Shown piece after piece: positions 39,092 to 47,106 of a stretch of DNA of 64,000 nucleotides. The position numbers and the translations under genes were made by a program. The stretch's first letter is position 1. Each line of letters begins with the position of its first letter. The DNA lies in the NCBI RefSeq assembly GCF_014201585.1, contig NZ_JACHES010000005.1:132248-196247 (forward strand). Direction: 5' to 3'. The stretch comes from Anoxybacillus tengchongensis. GTDB lineage: Bacteria > Bacillota > Bacilli > Bacillales > Anoxybacillaceae. The notes below the pieces were generated by a model. That model had not been told where the DNA came from. It did not search any database and was given only the letters and a program-made list of their open reading frames with translations.

Positions 39092-39125
39092 AAAAAGATG
39101 CTCCGCGCGAGCATCTTTTTCTTTA
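39091..39125. terminator. Terminator after the chemoreceptor gene
   Basis: GAAAAAGATGCTC (39091-39103) pairs perfectly with GAGCATCTTTTTC (39109-39121), 13 bp with a CGCGC loop and T5 tracts on both strands. It probably serves the convergent small gene as well. Confidence 0.85.
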
Positions 39126-39248
39126 CAAATGATTCGTTTCTTTTGAGTAGGCGCGTTTGCCAGCTTGACGGTTTTTTTCGCGCTCCATATTTTTTTCGTG
39201 TCGTTTGGCATTATTGTCTTTTGCTTTTTTGTCGTTATCGCTTGTCAT
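39123..39248 (-). CDS. Small hydrophilic protein, DUF3941-like
   Basis: 41 residues (begins MTSDNDKKAKDN and ends YSKETNHL), extremely rich in Lys, Asn, Arg and Glu. ATG 39248 is preceded by AAAGGGGGCAAG at good spacing. The composition and the RQAGKRAYS segment resemble the DUF3941 small proteins of Bacillales, which have no known function. It lies between the chemoreceptor (convergent) and degV (same strand) and is too short for most gene finders. Confidence 0.8.
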   Translation of the reverse strand: MTSDNDKKAKDNNAKRHEKNMEREKNRQAGKRAYSKETNHL

Positions 39249-39277
39249 ATTCTTGCCCCCTTTGAAAAGTAGTGTAA

Positions 39278-40141
39278 TCATTGCTCGAGTTGTTTATTCA
39301 AGAAAAAGAGGGCGATCGTGCCTGGACCAGCATGCGCTCCGATGGCGCCGCCAATTTCAGAAATGAAAAATTGTTTGCAACCGAACGTTTCTTCAATCAT
39401 CGCTTTTAGTTCGAGCGCCGTTTGTTCGTCATCGCCGTGACTAATGCCGATGAGTTGGTTTTGCACGTCTGCTCCGCGCTCTTGCATAAGTTCGACCATG
39501 CGCTTCAGTACTTTTTTCCGTCCGCGCACTTTTTCAATCGGAATTAACTTTCCGTCCTCGACGTGAAGAAGCGGTTTAATGTTTAATACTCCACCGACAA
39601 ACGCCGCTGTTTTGCTGACGCGCCCGCCACGTGCTAAATATTGCAAATCATCGACCGTAAAAATATGTTCCATATGACGACAATACGTTTCAATGGTTGT
39701 CACGACATGTTCATACGGCATGTCGCTTTCCGCAAGCTCAACCGCTTTTTTCACGACAAGCCCAAGACCGAGTGAGGCGCATTTCGAGTCGATGACCGTC
39801 AATTTTGCGTGAGGGTATTGTTCAAGCACATCGTTTTTTATCATGACAGCTGTTTGATATGTACCTGACAAAGCGGAAGAAAAGGCAATATAAATGGCAG
39901 GGATGTTTTCTTTGGCGAATGTCGTAAATAGCTCTTCCATTTGTGAAGGTTTTGCTTGCGACGTTTTCGGTGCATCCCCATTGCGCATCGCATCGTACAC
40001 TTGCTTTGGTTGAATGGTTAGTTGGTCGTCGTAGTCGCGGTCGTTTATATGTACAGCTAACGGTAAAAAAGCAATTTGTTTTTCTTGTATAAAAGAAAGT
40101 GGCAAATCGCACCCGCTATCCGCTATAATTTTAATATTCAT
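39278..40141 (-). CDS. yitS: DegV-family fatty-acid-binding protein (YitS)
   Basis: 287 residues from ATG 40141, with AGGGGTG at good spacing; the ATG at 40147 would be too close to that site. DegV features: [75 protein letters not shown] and the end [13 protein letters not shown]. DegV (FakB) proteins bind a fatty acid for phosphorylation by FakA. The gene is divergent from yitT, as at the yit locus of B. subtilis. No fakA gene is nearby. Confidence 0.92.
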   Translation of the reverse strand: MNIKIIADSGCDLPLSFIQEKQIAFLPLAVHINDRDYDDQLTIQPKQVYDAMRNGDAPKTSQAKPSQMEELFTTFAKENIPAIYIAFSSALSGTYQTAVMIKNDVLEQYPHAKLTVIDSKCASLGLGLVVKKAVELAESDMPYEHVVTTIETYCRHMEHIFTVDDLQYLARGGRVSKTAAFVGGVLNIKPLLHVEDGKLIPIEKVRGRKKVLKRMVELMQERGADVQNQLIGISHGDDEQTALELKAMIEETFGCKQFFISEIGGAIGAHAGPGTIALFFLNKQLEQ

Positions 40142-40172
40142 TTCCATCACCCCTATGTATGTACTTATTTTA

Positions 40173-40201
40173 AGTGTAGCGATTATGATGAAAAAAAACA
40201 A
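40173..40201 (-). promoter_or_regulatory. Sigma-A promoter of degV/yitS
   Basis: On the minus strand TTGTTT (40201-40196), a 17-bp spacer and TACACT (40178-40173). Predicted start near 40166. Confidence 0.6.
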
Positions 40202-40228
40202 TCTTAGTGCTTTGTAGGAGGATGTTCT

Positions 40229-41062
40229 GTGGACGTAAAAAAACTATTTGTCGTCATCATCGGTGGATTATTAAACGCCATCGGCATGAATTTATTTTTA
40301 ATTCCAGCGAACGTATATACGAGCGGGTTTGCTGGAGCTGCACAGCTTATTTCTAAAGTTGTCGGCGACTACACACCTTATGCGATTTCGACAGGTTTGT
40401 TGCTTTTTGTATTTAACATTCCTGTCGCTATTTTAGGATGGAAAAAAGTAGGGAAGTCGTTTACGTTTTATAGCTTTTTGAGCGTTGTATTTATGTCGCT
40501 ATTTCTCGAACTCATTCCCGTTCGTTCGCTTTCTGAAGATATTTTATTAAATGCGGTATTCGGTGGGGTCATTGCAGCTGTCGGAACGGGTTGGACGTTA
40601 AAATGGGGGGCGTCGACAGGGGGACTAGATATTATTGCGCTCGTGTTGTCGCGCGTAAACGATCGATCTGTTGGGACGTACATTTTTGCGCTTAACTCGA
40701 TTATTATTTTAACGGCTGGATATATGTACGGTTGGGAGAAGGCGCTATATACGCTCGTGACGTTATATGTGACAACGCGCGTCATTGATGCGATTCATAC
40801 GCGCCATCAAAAATTAACAGCGCTTATTATTACGACAAAAGGGGAAGAGATGAAACAAGCGATCAAATCGCAAATGATTCGAGGCATTACTGTCATTCCA
40901 GCAAAAGGTGCATTTTTAAATGAAGATAAAGATATGTTAATGATCGTCATTACACGTTATGAATTGTTTGATTTAAAGCGCATTATTAAAGAAGTCGACC
41001 CGAAAGCGTTCACGAACATCATGCAAACGACAGAAGTCGTCGGGTTTTTTAGAAAAGAGTAA
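40229..41062 (+). CDS. yitT: YitT-family membrane protein (DUF2179 domain)
   Basis: 277 residues, GTG start behind TAGGAGGATG. Five or so membrane segments over 1-~170 ([46 protein letters not shown]), then a soluble C-terminal DUF2179 domain (~180-275; [46 protein letters not shown]). Function of the family is not established. Same position beside degV as in B. subtilis. Confidence 0.93.
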   Translation: MDVKKLFVVIIGGLLNAIGMNLFLIPANVYTSGFAGAAQLISKVVGDYTPYAISTGLLLFVFNIPVAILGWKKVGKSFTFYSFLSVVFMSLFLELIPVRSLSEDILLNAVFGGVIAAVGTGWTLKWGASTGGLDIIALVLSRVNDRSVGTYIFALNSIIILTAGYMYGWEKALYTLVTLYVTTRVIDAIHTRHQKLTALIITTKGEEMKQAIKSQMIRGITVIPAKGAFLNEDKDMLMIVITRYELFDLKRIIKEVDPKAFTNIMQTTEVVGFFRKE

Positions 41063-41088
41063 AAGCTGCGCGACGTGCGCAGCTTTTT
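41061..41088. terminator. Bidirectional terminator after yitT
   Basis: AAAAGCTGCGC (41061-41071) pairs with GCGCAGCTTTT (41077-41087) across a 5-nt loop, with A and T tracts on both sides. It serves yitT and the convergent small gene, whose stop lies within it. Confidence 0.85.
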
Positions 41089-41260
41089 ACAAAGTATCAA
41101 GTTCATCTTGTAAATCGTGTAGTTGTCTTCGCTCGGCGTCGTTAGCGTTCGCAAAAGCGGATGAAAGCGTATTTTTTGCGACAGCGATCGCGCGTTCTGT
41201 GCGCTCTGCTTTCGCTTTGGCAACCGCCTTTTTCGCTTGTTGAAATAACGGATTCCCCAT
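41087..41260 (-). CDS. Small helical protein, DUF3813-like
   Basis: 57 residues from ATG 41260, preceded by GGGGGA at 8 nt; a 21-codon in-frame extension has no site and overlaps the next gene. The whole chain looks alpha-helical and rich in Ala, Lys and Glu (NPLFQQAKKAVAKAKAE; FANANDAERRQLHDLQDELD). It resembles the short DUF3813 proteins of Bacillus; family assignment is from memory. Its start lies 1 bp after the stop of the next small gene on the same strand. Confidence 0.78.
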   Translation of the reverse strand: MGNPLFQQAKKAVAKAKAERTERAIAVAKNTLSSAFANANDAERRQLHDLQDELDTL

Positions 41261-41261
41261 A

Positions 41262-41414
41262 TTAAAATCCCCCAAGATTTGCATGATCCGCTTTTTCTGC
41301 TTTGCGTCGTTCCGCTTCTTCATACGTCATATGATATGGAATGCGCTCATCATGTTTATACACTGCATCGGCACCTTGTTGAACGAAACGTTTTGATTTA
41401 TTTCGTTTACCCAC
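41262..41414 (-). CDS. Small conserved hydrophilic protein of unknown function
   Basis: 50 residues from GTG 41414 behind AAGGGGGAA. Sequence begins MGKRNKSKRFVQQGADAVYKHD, has IPYHMTYEEAERRKAEKADHAN and ends LGGF. Strongly charged, no membrane segment, no signal. I do not recognise a named family. The frame upstream of the GTG is open to 41474 but has no site. It is followed after 1 bp by the DUF3813-like gene, so the two are probably co-transcribed. Two tandem imperfect palindromes lie 30-70 bp upstream. Confidence 0.72.
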   Translation of the reverse strand: MGKRNKSKRFVQQGADAVYKHDERIPYHMTYEEAERRKAEKADHANLGGF

Positions 41415-41502
41415 ACGACATTCCCCCTTGTTTGCCGCTTGTGACGCATATGGCGTCGCATATAGTTTGCGCATATGGCGCTACAATACGTGAGGGAATT
41501 TT

Positions 41503-42309
41503 TTATAACTTTAATAATGATTGCAAATAAATAGCGATGCCATCTTCTTCATTTGTTTTTGTCACATCGTCTGCGATTGCTTTAAGCGGTTCAATCGCAT
41601 TGCCCATCGCAACGCCTACGCCTGCCCATTTTAACATCTCGATATCGTTATCTTCATCGCCAAAAGCGATGACACGCTCGCGTGGGATGCCGTAAAAAGA
41701 AGCAATTTTTTCAAGACCGACCGCTTTATGAATGCCGGTACGGACGATTTCGATGACGTGCCACGGGGCTGTCCAACTGCGATGGTCGATGACGTTTGCG
41801 TGCACTTCTGACAAATATGTGCGAATGTGCTCAACGTTTTGTTCGTCAGATAAAATTAAAATGCTTGTCGGCTCTTTACGTAAAATGTCATGCAAGTTTC
41901 CGATATATACGTTTGGGTTCCCTAAATTAAATAAATCAAGCAACTGCTCGTCATGTTCATGAAAATAAACATCATCCATCACTTCGGCTAAAATGTTGCG
42001 CACGTTGTACTTTCGGCTTACTTCAACAATTTCTCTTACCGTTTCTAACTGCAATGGCGTATGGTACATCCCCCAACTGTCGTCTTTCGGATGATGGACG
42101 AATGCACCGTTAAAATTAACGATCGGTGTCGTTAAGTCGAGTTGTTCATAATACATTTTGCTGGCACGATACGGTCGTCCTGTCGCAATGACAACGATAT
42201 GACCGGCTTGCTTTGCTTGTTGAATGACATCGTATGTACGATCAGAAATCGTTTTATTCTCTTTTAATAACGTGCCGTCTAAATCAAGCGCAATTAAATG
42301 TTGTTCCAT
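41503..42309 (-). CDS. yitU: HAD-superfamily Cof-type phosphatase (YitU)
   Basis: 268 residues from ATG 42309 behind AAGGGGAACG; the longer frame to 42363 lacks a site. HAD motif I ALDLDGTLLKENKTIS at residues 7-22, motif II region VIATGRPYRAS, Cof-type cap in the middle, and motif IV VIAFGDEDNDIEMLKWAGVGVAMGNA. The group dephosphorylates sugar phosphates, flavin precursors or similar; substrate not predictable. Divergent from the yitV-like gene, as in B. subtilis. Confidence 0.92.
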   Translation of the reverse strand: MEQHLIALDLDGTLLKENKTISDRTYDVIQQAKQAGHIVVIATGRPYRASKMYYEQLDLTTPIVNFNGAFVHHPKDDSWGMYHTPLQLETVREIVEVSRKYNVRNILAEVMDDVYFHEHDEQLLDLFNLGNPNVYIGNLHDILRKEPTSILILSDEQNVEHIRTYLSEVHANVIDHRSWTAPWHVIEIVRTGIHKAVGLEKIASFYGIPRERVIAFGDEDNDIEMLKWAGVGVAMGNAIEPLKAIADDVTKTNEEDGIAIYLQSLLKL

Positions 42310-42417
42310 CGTCGTTCCCCTTTTCGTTAAAATCGTTTCTTTATTAGTGTATCGTTTTTCCAAAATATTTGTCTATATGGTAAGATAATGTTAAAACATA
42401 AACTGGGAGATGAGAAC

Positions 42418-43173
42418 ATGGTGTCAATTATTCGCGAGTCGATCGCAAACGTTCCGTGTTTGCATGTAGTGAAAGAAGATGATAAACATCATATGCGCCC
42501 ACTTGTCATTTTTATTCATGGATTTACGAGCGCGAAAGAGCATAATCTCCATTTCGGCTATTTGCTTGCGGAAGCTGGATATCGTGTCGTTTTGCCGGAT
42601 GCGTTGTATCATGGGGAACGTCCAAATCCGCTTTCTGACAATGAATTACATTTGTCGTTTTGGGATATTGTGTTAACGACTATTCGCGAATTAGAACAAA
42701 TAAAAAATGAGCTTGTGGCGCGAGAACTTGTTGATCCAAAGCGCATTGGCGTCGTTGGGACATCGATGGGGGGCATTGTGACGTTCGGTGCGTTGACGCA
42801 ATATGACTGGATTCGCGTAGCAGGTTCGCTTATGGGAAGCCCGTGCTATCAAACGTTTTTTGATTTGCAATTGCAGTTTGCCGAGCGAAAAGGGATGACA
42901 TTGCCACTTTCTAAACAGCAACTCGACGCGTTACGCAACACATTAACGGTATACGATTTATCGCTACAACTAGAAAAATTAAACGGTCGTCCGCTTTTCA
43001 TTTGGCATGGAAAACAAGATGACGTCGTTCCGTTTGATTATACATACGCCTTTTATAAACAAATCGAACCGTTTCATCAGCCGCTTACAATGCTAGTTGA
43101 TGAACATGCGGGGCATAAAGTGACGCGCGAGGCGTTTTTACAAACGGTTCAATGGTTTGTCACACATTTATAA
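42418..43173 (+). CDS. yitV: Alpha/beta hydrolase (YitV-like esterase)
   Basis: 251 residues from ATG 42418 behind TGGGAGATGAG. The alpha/beta hydrolase pattern is complete: oxyanion region IFIHGFTSAKEHN, nucleophile elbow GVVGTSMGGIVTFGA (GTSMG), acid near WHGKQDDVVPFDYT and histidine in EHAGHKVTREAF. Likely a serine esterase in the cytoplasm; substrate unknown. No terminator is visible before the FNR-controlled promoter of ywiC. Confidence 0.9.
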   Translation: MVSIIRESIANVPCLHVVKEDDKHHMRPLVIFIHGFTSAKEHNLHFGYLLAEAGYRVVLPDALYHGERPNPLSDNELHLSFWDIVLTTIRELEQIKNELVARELVDPKRIGVVGTSMGGIVTFGALTQYDWIRVAGSLMGSPCYQTFFDLQLQFAERKGMTLPLSKQQLDALRNTLTVYDLSLQLEKLNGRPLFIWHGKQDDVVPFDYTYAFYKQIEPFHQPLTMLVDEHAGHKVTREAFLQTVQWFVTHL

Positions 43174-43178
43174 AAATA

Positions 43179-43221
43179 TGTGATGAGAGTCACAAAAAAA
43201 GAGGGAAGGTGATGATACAAT
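43179..43221 (+). promoter_or_regulatory. FNR box and -10 of the ywiC promoter
   Basis: TGTGA-TGAGAG-TCACA (43179-43194) matches the FNR/CRP-type consensus TGTGA-N6-TCACA perfectly. A -10 element TACAAT is at 43216-43221. With the start predicted 7 nt after it (43228), the box centre is exactly at -41.5, the position required of class II FNR activation. The fnr gene lies just downstream of ywiC. No -35 element is needed and none is evident. Confidence 0.8.
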
Positions 43222-43243
43222 CGAAGATGAAGGAGGGGATGTG

Positions 43244-43951
43244 ATGGTTATTCCAAAACAACACGGCGCTTGGGCGATGTTAATTATTCCGTTTTTGTTT
43301 GGTATCGATATCGGTCAGGCGACGTGGCTTCATCTTCCACTTTTTATCGCATGGTTTTTTCTTTATTTAGCGACGTATATATGGACGTTAATCGTGAAAA
43401 AACAAGCGAACGCTCGTCATAAACAATGGTTTGCCACATATATGTTGATCGCGCTCGTCTTTGTCGCAATTCCACTTGCTTACAAACCGACGCTTTTGTA
43501 TTTCGGTTTAGTTATGATTCCATTTTTTGTCGTCAACATGTATTTTGCGAAAAAGAAAAAAGAGCGTTCGTTTACAAATGATGTCGCTGCAATTATCAAC
43601 TTTTCGATTGGCGGGCTTGGAAGTTATTACATCGGTACAGGGAACATCGATGAAAAAGCATGGTTGTTGTTTGTTGTCTCGATGTTATTTTTCATCGGAA
43701 GTACATTTTACGTCAAAACGATGATTCGCGAAAAAAATAACCCACGCTATAAGTGGGCATCATGGTTGTTCCATATCATCATCATTGTCGCATGTGTGGC
43801 AACGGGAAACGGTTGGCTTGCTCTCGCGTATGTACCAAGCGTCGTGCGTGCCATTTATTTTTATGGAAAAGCGATGTCGATTAAAAAAGTAGGGATTTAT
43901 GAAATTGTAAATGCTGTTTATTTTGCGCTTGTTATCATGATTATTTATTAA
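43244..43951 (+). CDS. ywiC: YwiC-like integral membrane protein
   Basis: About 235 residues with many membrane segments and few charged stretches. Begins VIPKQHGAWAMLIIPFLFG, the family's characteristic N-terminus (KQHGAWA). Start taken as ATG 43244 behind AAGGAGGGG; a GTG directly before it at 43241 is possible. YwiC proteins accompany fnr and nitrate/anaerobic genes in Bacillus, and the FNR-type promoter here supports a role in low-oxygen life. Molecular function unknown. Convergent with fnr on a shared hairpin. Confidence 0.9.
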   Translation: MVIPKQHGAWAMLIIPFLFGIDIGQATWLHLPLFIAWFFLYLATYIWTLIVKKQANARHKQWFATYMLIALVFVAIPLAYKPTLLYFGLVMIPFFVVNMYFAKKKKERSFTNDVAAIINFSIGGLGSYYIGTGNIDEKAWLLFVVSMLFFIGSTFYVKTMIREKNNPRYKWASWLFHIIIIVACVATGNGWLALAYVPSVVRAIYFYGKAMSIKKVGIYEIVNAVYFALVIMIIY

Positions 43952-43972
43952 GCCGACAAATGTGTCGGCTTA
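43949..43972. terminator. Bidirectional terminator between ywiC and fnr
   Basis: TAAGCCGACA (43949-43958) pairs perfectly with TGTCGGCTTA (43963-43972) around a 4-nt loop. It contains both stop codons. Short T-rich runs flank it. Confidence 0.75.
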
Positions 43973-44653
43973 TTTCATGTTACATATATCAATGGGGCAG
44001 CCTTCACAGCGAATTTCATCTTTTAAAAATTGCACATCGTGAATCGTGATTTTCCCTTTCTCGACGGAAATGATCTCAAGCTCTTTTAATTCTTTTAATA
44101 AGCGGCTGACGACTTCGCGGGCGCTGCCGCAAAAGTTGGCAAGCTCTTGGTTTGTCATTGGGAAGTCGATTAAAATGCCGTCGTCTGTTTCGACCCCATA
44201 GCTATTTGCTAACCGAATAAGTGTGGAATACAGTGCCCCTTTTTTTCCGTGTAAAATTAAATCGCGTATTTTCGTTTGCATCCGCTGTAATTGTAAATGA
44301 ATCCATTGCATAAATTGCAACGCAAACACATGATCTATCAACAATTTTTCTTCGAGTTGCTGCTTGTTAATCACAGCTAACGTTCCTGTTTCCATCATTT
44401 TTGCGCTGACGGTACATGTGCACGTCAACTGGAACGGAACGATCTCCCCAAACGCATCGCCTTGCTCACAAATGCGAAGCAACAGTTCGCGTCCTTCCTC
44501 GGTCGTTTTGCTTAATTGTACTTTTCCTTTGCATACAATATATAGTTCGTTTGTCGTTTCCCCTTCGCGAAAAATATATTCTCCTTTTTGTATGTCGATG
44601 ATATGGTGAGGGAGGGAAAGAAGCTCGGATAAGGAGATCGGTCGAATTGTCAT
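43970..44653 (-). CDS. fnr: FNR-type oxygen-responsive transcriptional regulator
   Basis: 227 residues, ATG 44653 behind AAAGGTGG. N-terminal cyclic-nucleotide-like beta-barrel (~18-110; GEYIFREGETTNELYIVCKGKVQLS), dimer helix, and C-terminal Crp-type HTH (~150-200; MTNQELANFCGSAREVVSRLLKEL). The C-terminus carries C216-x2-C219-x4-C224 (CEGCPIDIC), the same arrangement that binds the [4Fe-4S] cluster in B. subtilis Fnr; there are no N-terminal cluster cysteines of the E. coli kind. It activates anaerobic genes when oxygen is low. A matching box precedes ywiC. Confidence 0.93.
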   Translation of the reverse strand: MTIRPISLSELLSLPHHIIDIQKGEYIFREGETTNELYIVCKGKVQLSKTTEEGRELLLRICEQGDAFGEIVPFQLTCTCTVSAKMMETGTLAVINKQQLEEKLLIDHVFALQFMQWIHLQLQRMQTKIRDLILHGKKGALYSTLIRLANSYGVETDDGILIDFPMTNQELANFCGSAREVVSRLLKELKELEIISVEKGKITIHDVQFLKDEIRCEGCPIDICNMK

Positions 44654-44754
44654 ACGCTAACCACCTTTTGTTGTTATCTAATTCCATTAAAAAGAAAAAT
44701 ATATATGGCGTCAATAAAGGAAGTGGAAAAACGAAAAAATATTTAAATATACAT

Positions 44755-44783
44755 TTGATTTTATTTTTATGCAGTATTATAAT
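44755..44783 (+). promoter_or_regulatory. Sigma-A promoter of the arginine operon with a candidate ARG box
   Basis: TTGATT (44755-44760), 17 bp, perfect TATAAT (44778-44783). Between them, on the minus strand, positions 44775-44758 match 13 of 18 positions of the Bacillus AhrC ARG-box consensus (ACTGCATAAAAATAAAAT). An ArgR/AhrC hexamer bound there would block the promoter when arginine is abundant. Promoter confident; operator assignment less so. Confidence 0.68.
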
Positions 44784-44827
44784 GATAACTAAATTTATAA
44801 AATATACAGAAAGTGGGGAACGGTTTG

Positions 44828-45853
44828 ATGAAAGTCTCCATTATTGGAGCGACAGGATATGGGGGAATTGAGCTCATTCGCTTATTGCAACATCATCCGT
44901 ATATGCATGTCGCTTCCGTCCATTCATCTTCACAAAGTGGTGTTTTGCTACACAATGTATATCCGCATATGAAAGAACGTTTTGTATTGCGCGATATCCG
45001 AATCGACGAAATGGAAGGAGAGCTCGTTTTTTTAGCGACGCCGCCGGGCGTATCGAGCGAATGGACGCCAAAATTGCTTGCGGCAGGATATAAAGTCGTC
45101 GATTTATCTGGAGACTTTCGTTTGCGTGATGGGAGCGTATATGCGAAGTGGTATAAAAAAACGCCGCCGAGCGAAGAAGTGTTGAAACAGGCAGTATACG
45201 GTTTAACGGAATGGAATCATGAACACATTGCGAAGGCGAACTTAATCGCCAATCCTGGATGTTATCCGACAGCAACGTTGCTCGGATTAGCGCCACTTGT
45301 TATTGAAAAATGGATTGTGCCGCATTCCGTCATCGTTGATGCGAAATCAGGCGTATCTGGCGCAGGACGAGGCGTTTCGCTTGGCGTTCATTTTGCAGAG
45401 ACGAATGAAAACGTAAAAATATACAAAGTCAATACACATCAGCATATCCCAGAAATTGAACAAATGTTAGGTGATTGGAACGAACATATCGGACCGATGA
45501 CGTTTAGCACGCATTTAATTCCGATGACGCGCGGCATTATGGCGACGATTTATGCGGAGGCTGCATGCGCATTATCGCATGAAAGAATCATAGAGTTATA
45601 TAAAGAAACATATAAACATTGCCCGTTCGTGCGCGTTCGGGAAGCGGGATCTTTTCCGTGCACGAAAGACGTGTACGGCTCAAACTATTGCGATATCGGG
45701 ATCGCTTATGATGAACGAACAAACCGCATCACCGTTGTGAGCGTCATCGACAATTTAGTGAAAGGTGCAGCGGGGCAGGCTATTCAAAATGCAAATGTGA
45801 TGTGCGGATTTGATGAACAAACGGGATTGACGTCAATGCCGCTGTATCCGTAA
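44828..45853 (+). CDS. argC: N-acetyl-gamma-glutamyl-phosphate reductase
   Basis: 341 residues from ATG 44828 behind AGTGGGGAA; 15 bases of open frame upstream are not used. NADP-binding start VSIIGATGYGGIELIRLL and the catalytic cysteine in LIANPGCYPTATLLGLAPL; substrate region DAKSGVSGAGRG. It reduces N-acetylglutamyl phosphate to the semialdehyde, step 3 of arginine synthesis. First gene of argCJBD-carAB-argF. Confidence 0.96.
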   Translation: MKVSIIGATGYGGIELIRLLQHHPYMHVASVHSSSQSGVLLHNVYPHMKERFVLRDIRIDEMEGELVFLATPPGVSSEWTPKLLAAGYKVVDLSGDFRLRDGSVYAKWYKKTPPSEEVLKQAVYGLTEWNHEHIAKANLIANPGCYPTATLLGLAPLVIEKWIVPHSVIVDAKSGVSGAGRGVSLGVHFAETNENVKIYKVNTHQHIPEIEQMLGDWNEHIGPMTFSTHLIPMTRGIMATIYAEAACALSHERIIELYKETYKHCPFVRVREAGSFPCTKDVYGSNYCDIGIAYDERTNRITVVSVIDNLVKGAAGQAIQNANVMCGFDEQTGLTSMPLYP

Positions 45854-45867
45854 ATGGAGGGATAAAA

Positions 45868-47094
45868 GTGAAAGTGAAAGAAAAAAAAGTGAAATATATA
45901 GCCGATGGAACGATTGTCACGCCAAAAGGATTTCAAGCAGCAGGTGTGCATGCGGGCTTACGTTATACGAAAAAAGATTTAGGGGTGATCGTTTGCGATG
46001 TGCCAGCGACGTGCGCGGCAGTATATACGCAAAACGTGTTTCAAGCTGCACCGTTGCAAGTAACAAAGCAAAGCATCGCTGTTGAAAACAAGCTGCAAGC
46101 AGTAATCGTCAACAGCGCGTATGCCAACGCATGTACAGGAGAACAAGGCTTAAAAGATGCGTATGAGATGAGAAAATTGTGTGCGGAGACGTTCGGGCTC
46201 CATGAGCATCTTGTCGCTGTGGCATCGACAGGGGTGATTGGTGAATGTTTGCCGATGGAAAAAATTCGTGCAAGCGTTCCAAAGTTGAAACCAACAGCGG
46301 AATGGACTGGAGCGGTTGATTTTCAAACAGCGATTTTAACGACCGATCTTGTCATGAAAAAAACGTGCTACGAAACGATCGTGGACGGTCAAGTGGTGAC
46401 CGTTGCAGGAGCGGCAAAAGGATCGGGAATGATTCATCCGAATATGGCGACGATGCTTGCTTTTCTTACGACGGATGCAAACGTTCCGTCAGATGTGCTG
46501 CAACATGCGCTTCGTTCGATTACAAATGTGTCGTTTAATCAAATTACTGTTGATGGAGAAACGTCAACGAACGATATGGTCATCGTCATGGCGAGCGGAT
46601 TAGCAGGCAATGAACCGCTTTCTCCTCAACATCCGGATTGGGAAAATTTTTATGAAGCGCTTCGCCAAACGTGTGAACATTTAGCGAAACAAATTGCGCG
46701 TGACGGTGAAGGGGCAACGAAATTAATTGAAGCGCGTGTGAAAGGTGCAAAAACAGATGAAGAAGCAAAATGGGCAGCCAAACATATTGTCGGTTCGAAT
46801 TTAGTGAAAACAGCGGTGTATGGAGCGGATGCAAACTGGGGAAGAATTATCGGCGCGATCGGTCATAGTGGAGCAACGATCAATCCCGACTGTGTTGACG
46901 TATGGATTGGCTCCATTCAAATGTTAAAGCAAAGCCAACCGGTACCGTTTTCAGAGGAAGAGGCGAAAGCGGCCTTAATGGAAGATGTTGTCGTCATTAC
47001 GGTCGATTTACATCTCGGTGAAGGAGAAGGTATCGCGTGGGGGTGCGATTTAACGTATGACTACATTAAAATTAATGCGAGCTATCGCACGTAA
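45868..47094 (+). CDS. argJ: Bifunctional ornithine acetyltransferase / N-acetylglutamate synthase
   Basis: 408 residues, GTG start behind GGAGGG. The self-cleavage site HPNMATMLAFLTTDANV splits the precursor before the nucleophilic Thr. Other signatures: VNSAYANACTGEQGL, AVASTGVIGECLPMEKI, ITVDGETSTNDMVIVMASG. It recycles the acetyl group from N-acetylornithine to glutamate and, in the bifunctional form usual in thermophilic bacilli, also uses acetyl-CoA. Confidence 0.96.
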   Translation: MKVKEKKVKYIADGTIVTPKGFQAAGVHAGLRYTKKDLGVIVCDVPATCAAVYTQNVFQAAPLQVTKQSIAVENKLQAVIVNSAYANACTGEQGLKDAYEMRKLCAETFGLHEHLVAVASTGVIGECLPMEKIRASVPKLKPTAEWTGAVDFQTAILTTDLVMKKTCYETIVDGQVVTVAGAAKGSGMIHPNMATMLAFLTTDANVPSDVLQHALRSITNVSFNQITVDGETSTNDMVIVMASGLAGNEPLSPQHPDWENFYEALRQTCEHLAKQIARDGEGATKLIEARVKGAKTDEEAKWAAKHIVGSNLVKTAVYGADANWGRIIGAIGHSGATINPDCVDVWIGSIQMLKQSQPVPFSEEEAKAALMEDVVVITVDLHLGEGEGIAWGCDLTYDYIKINASYRT

Positions 47095-47106
47095 GGGGGG
47101 AGCGGT

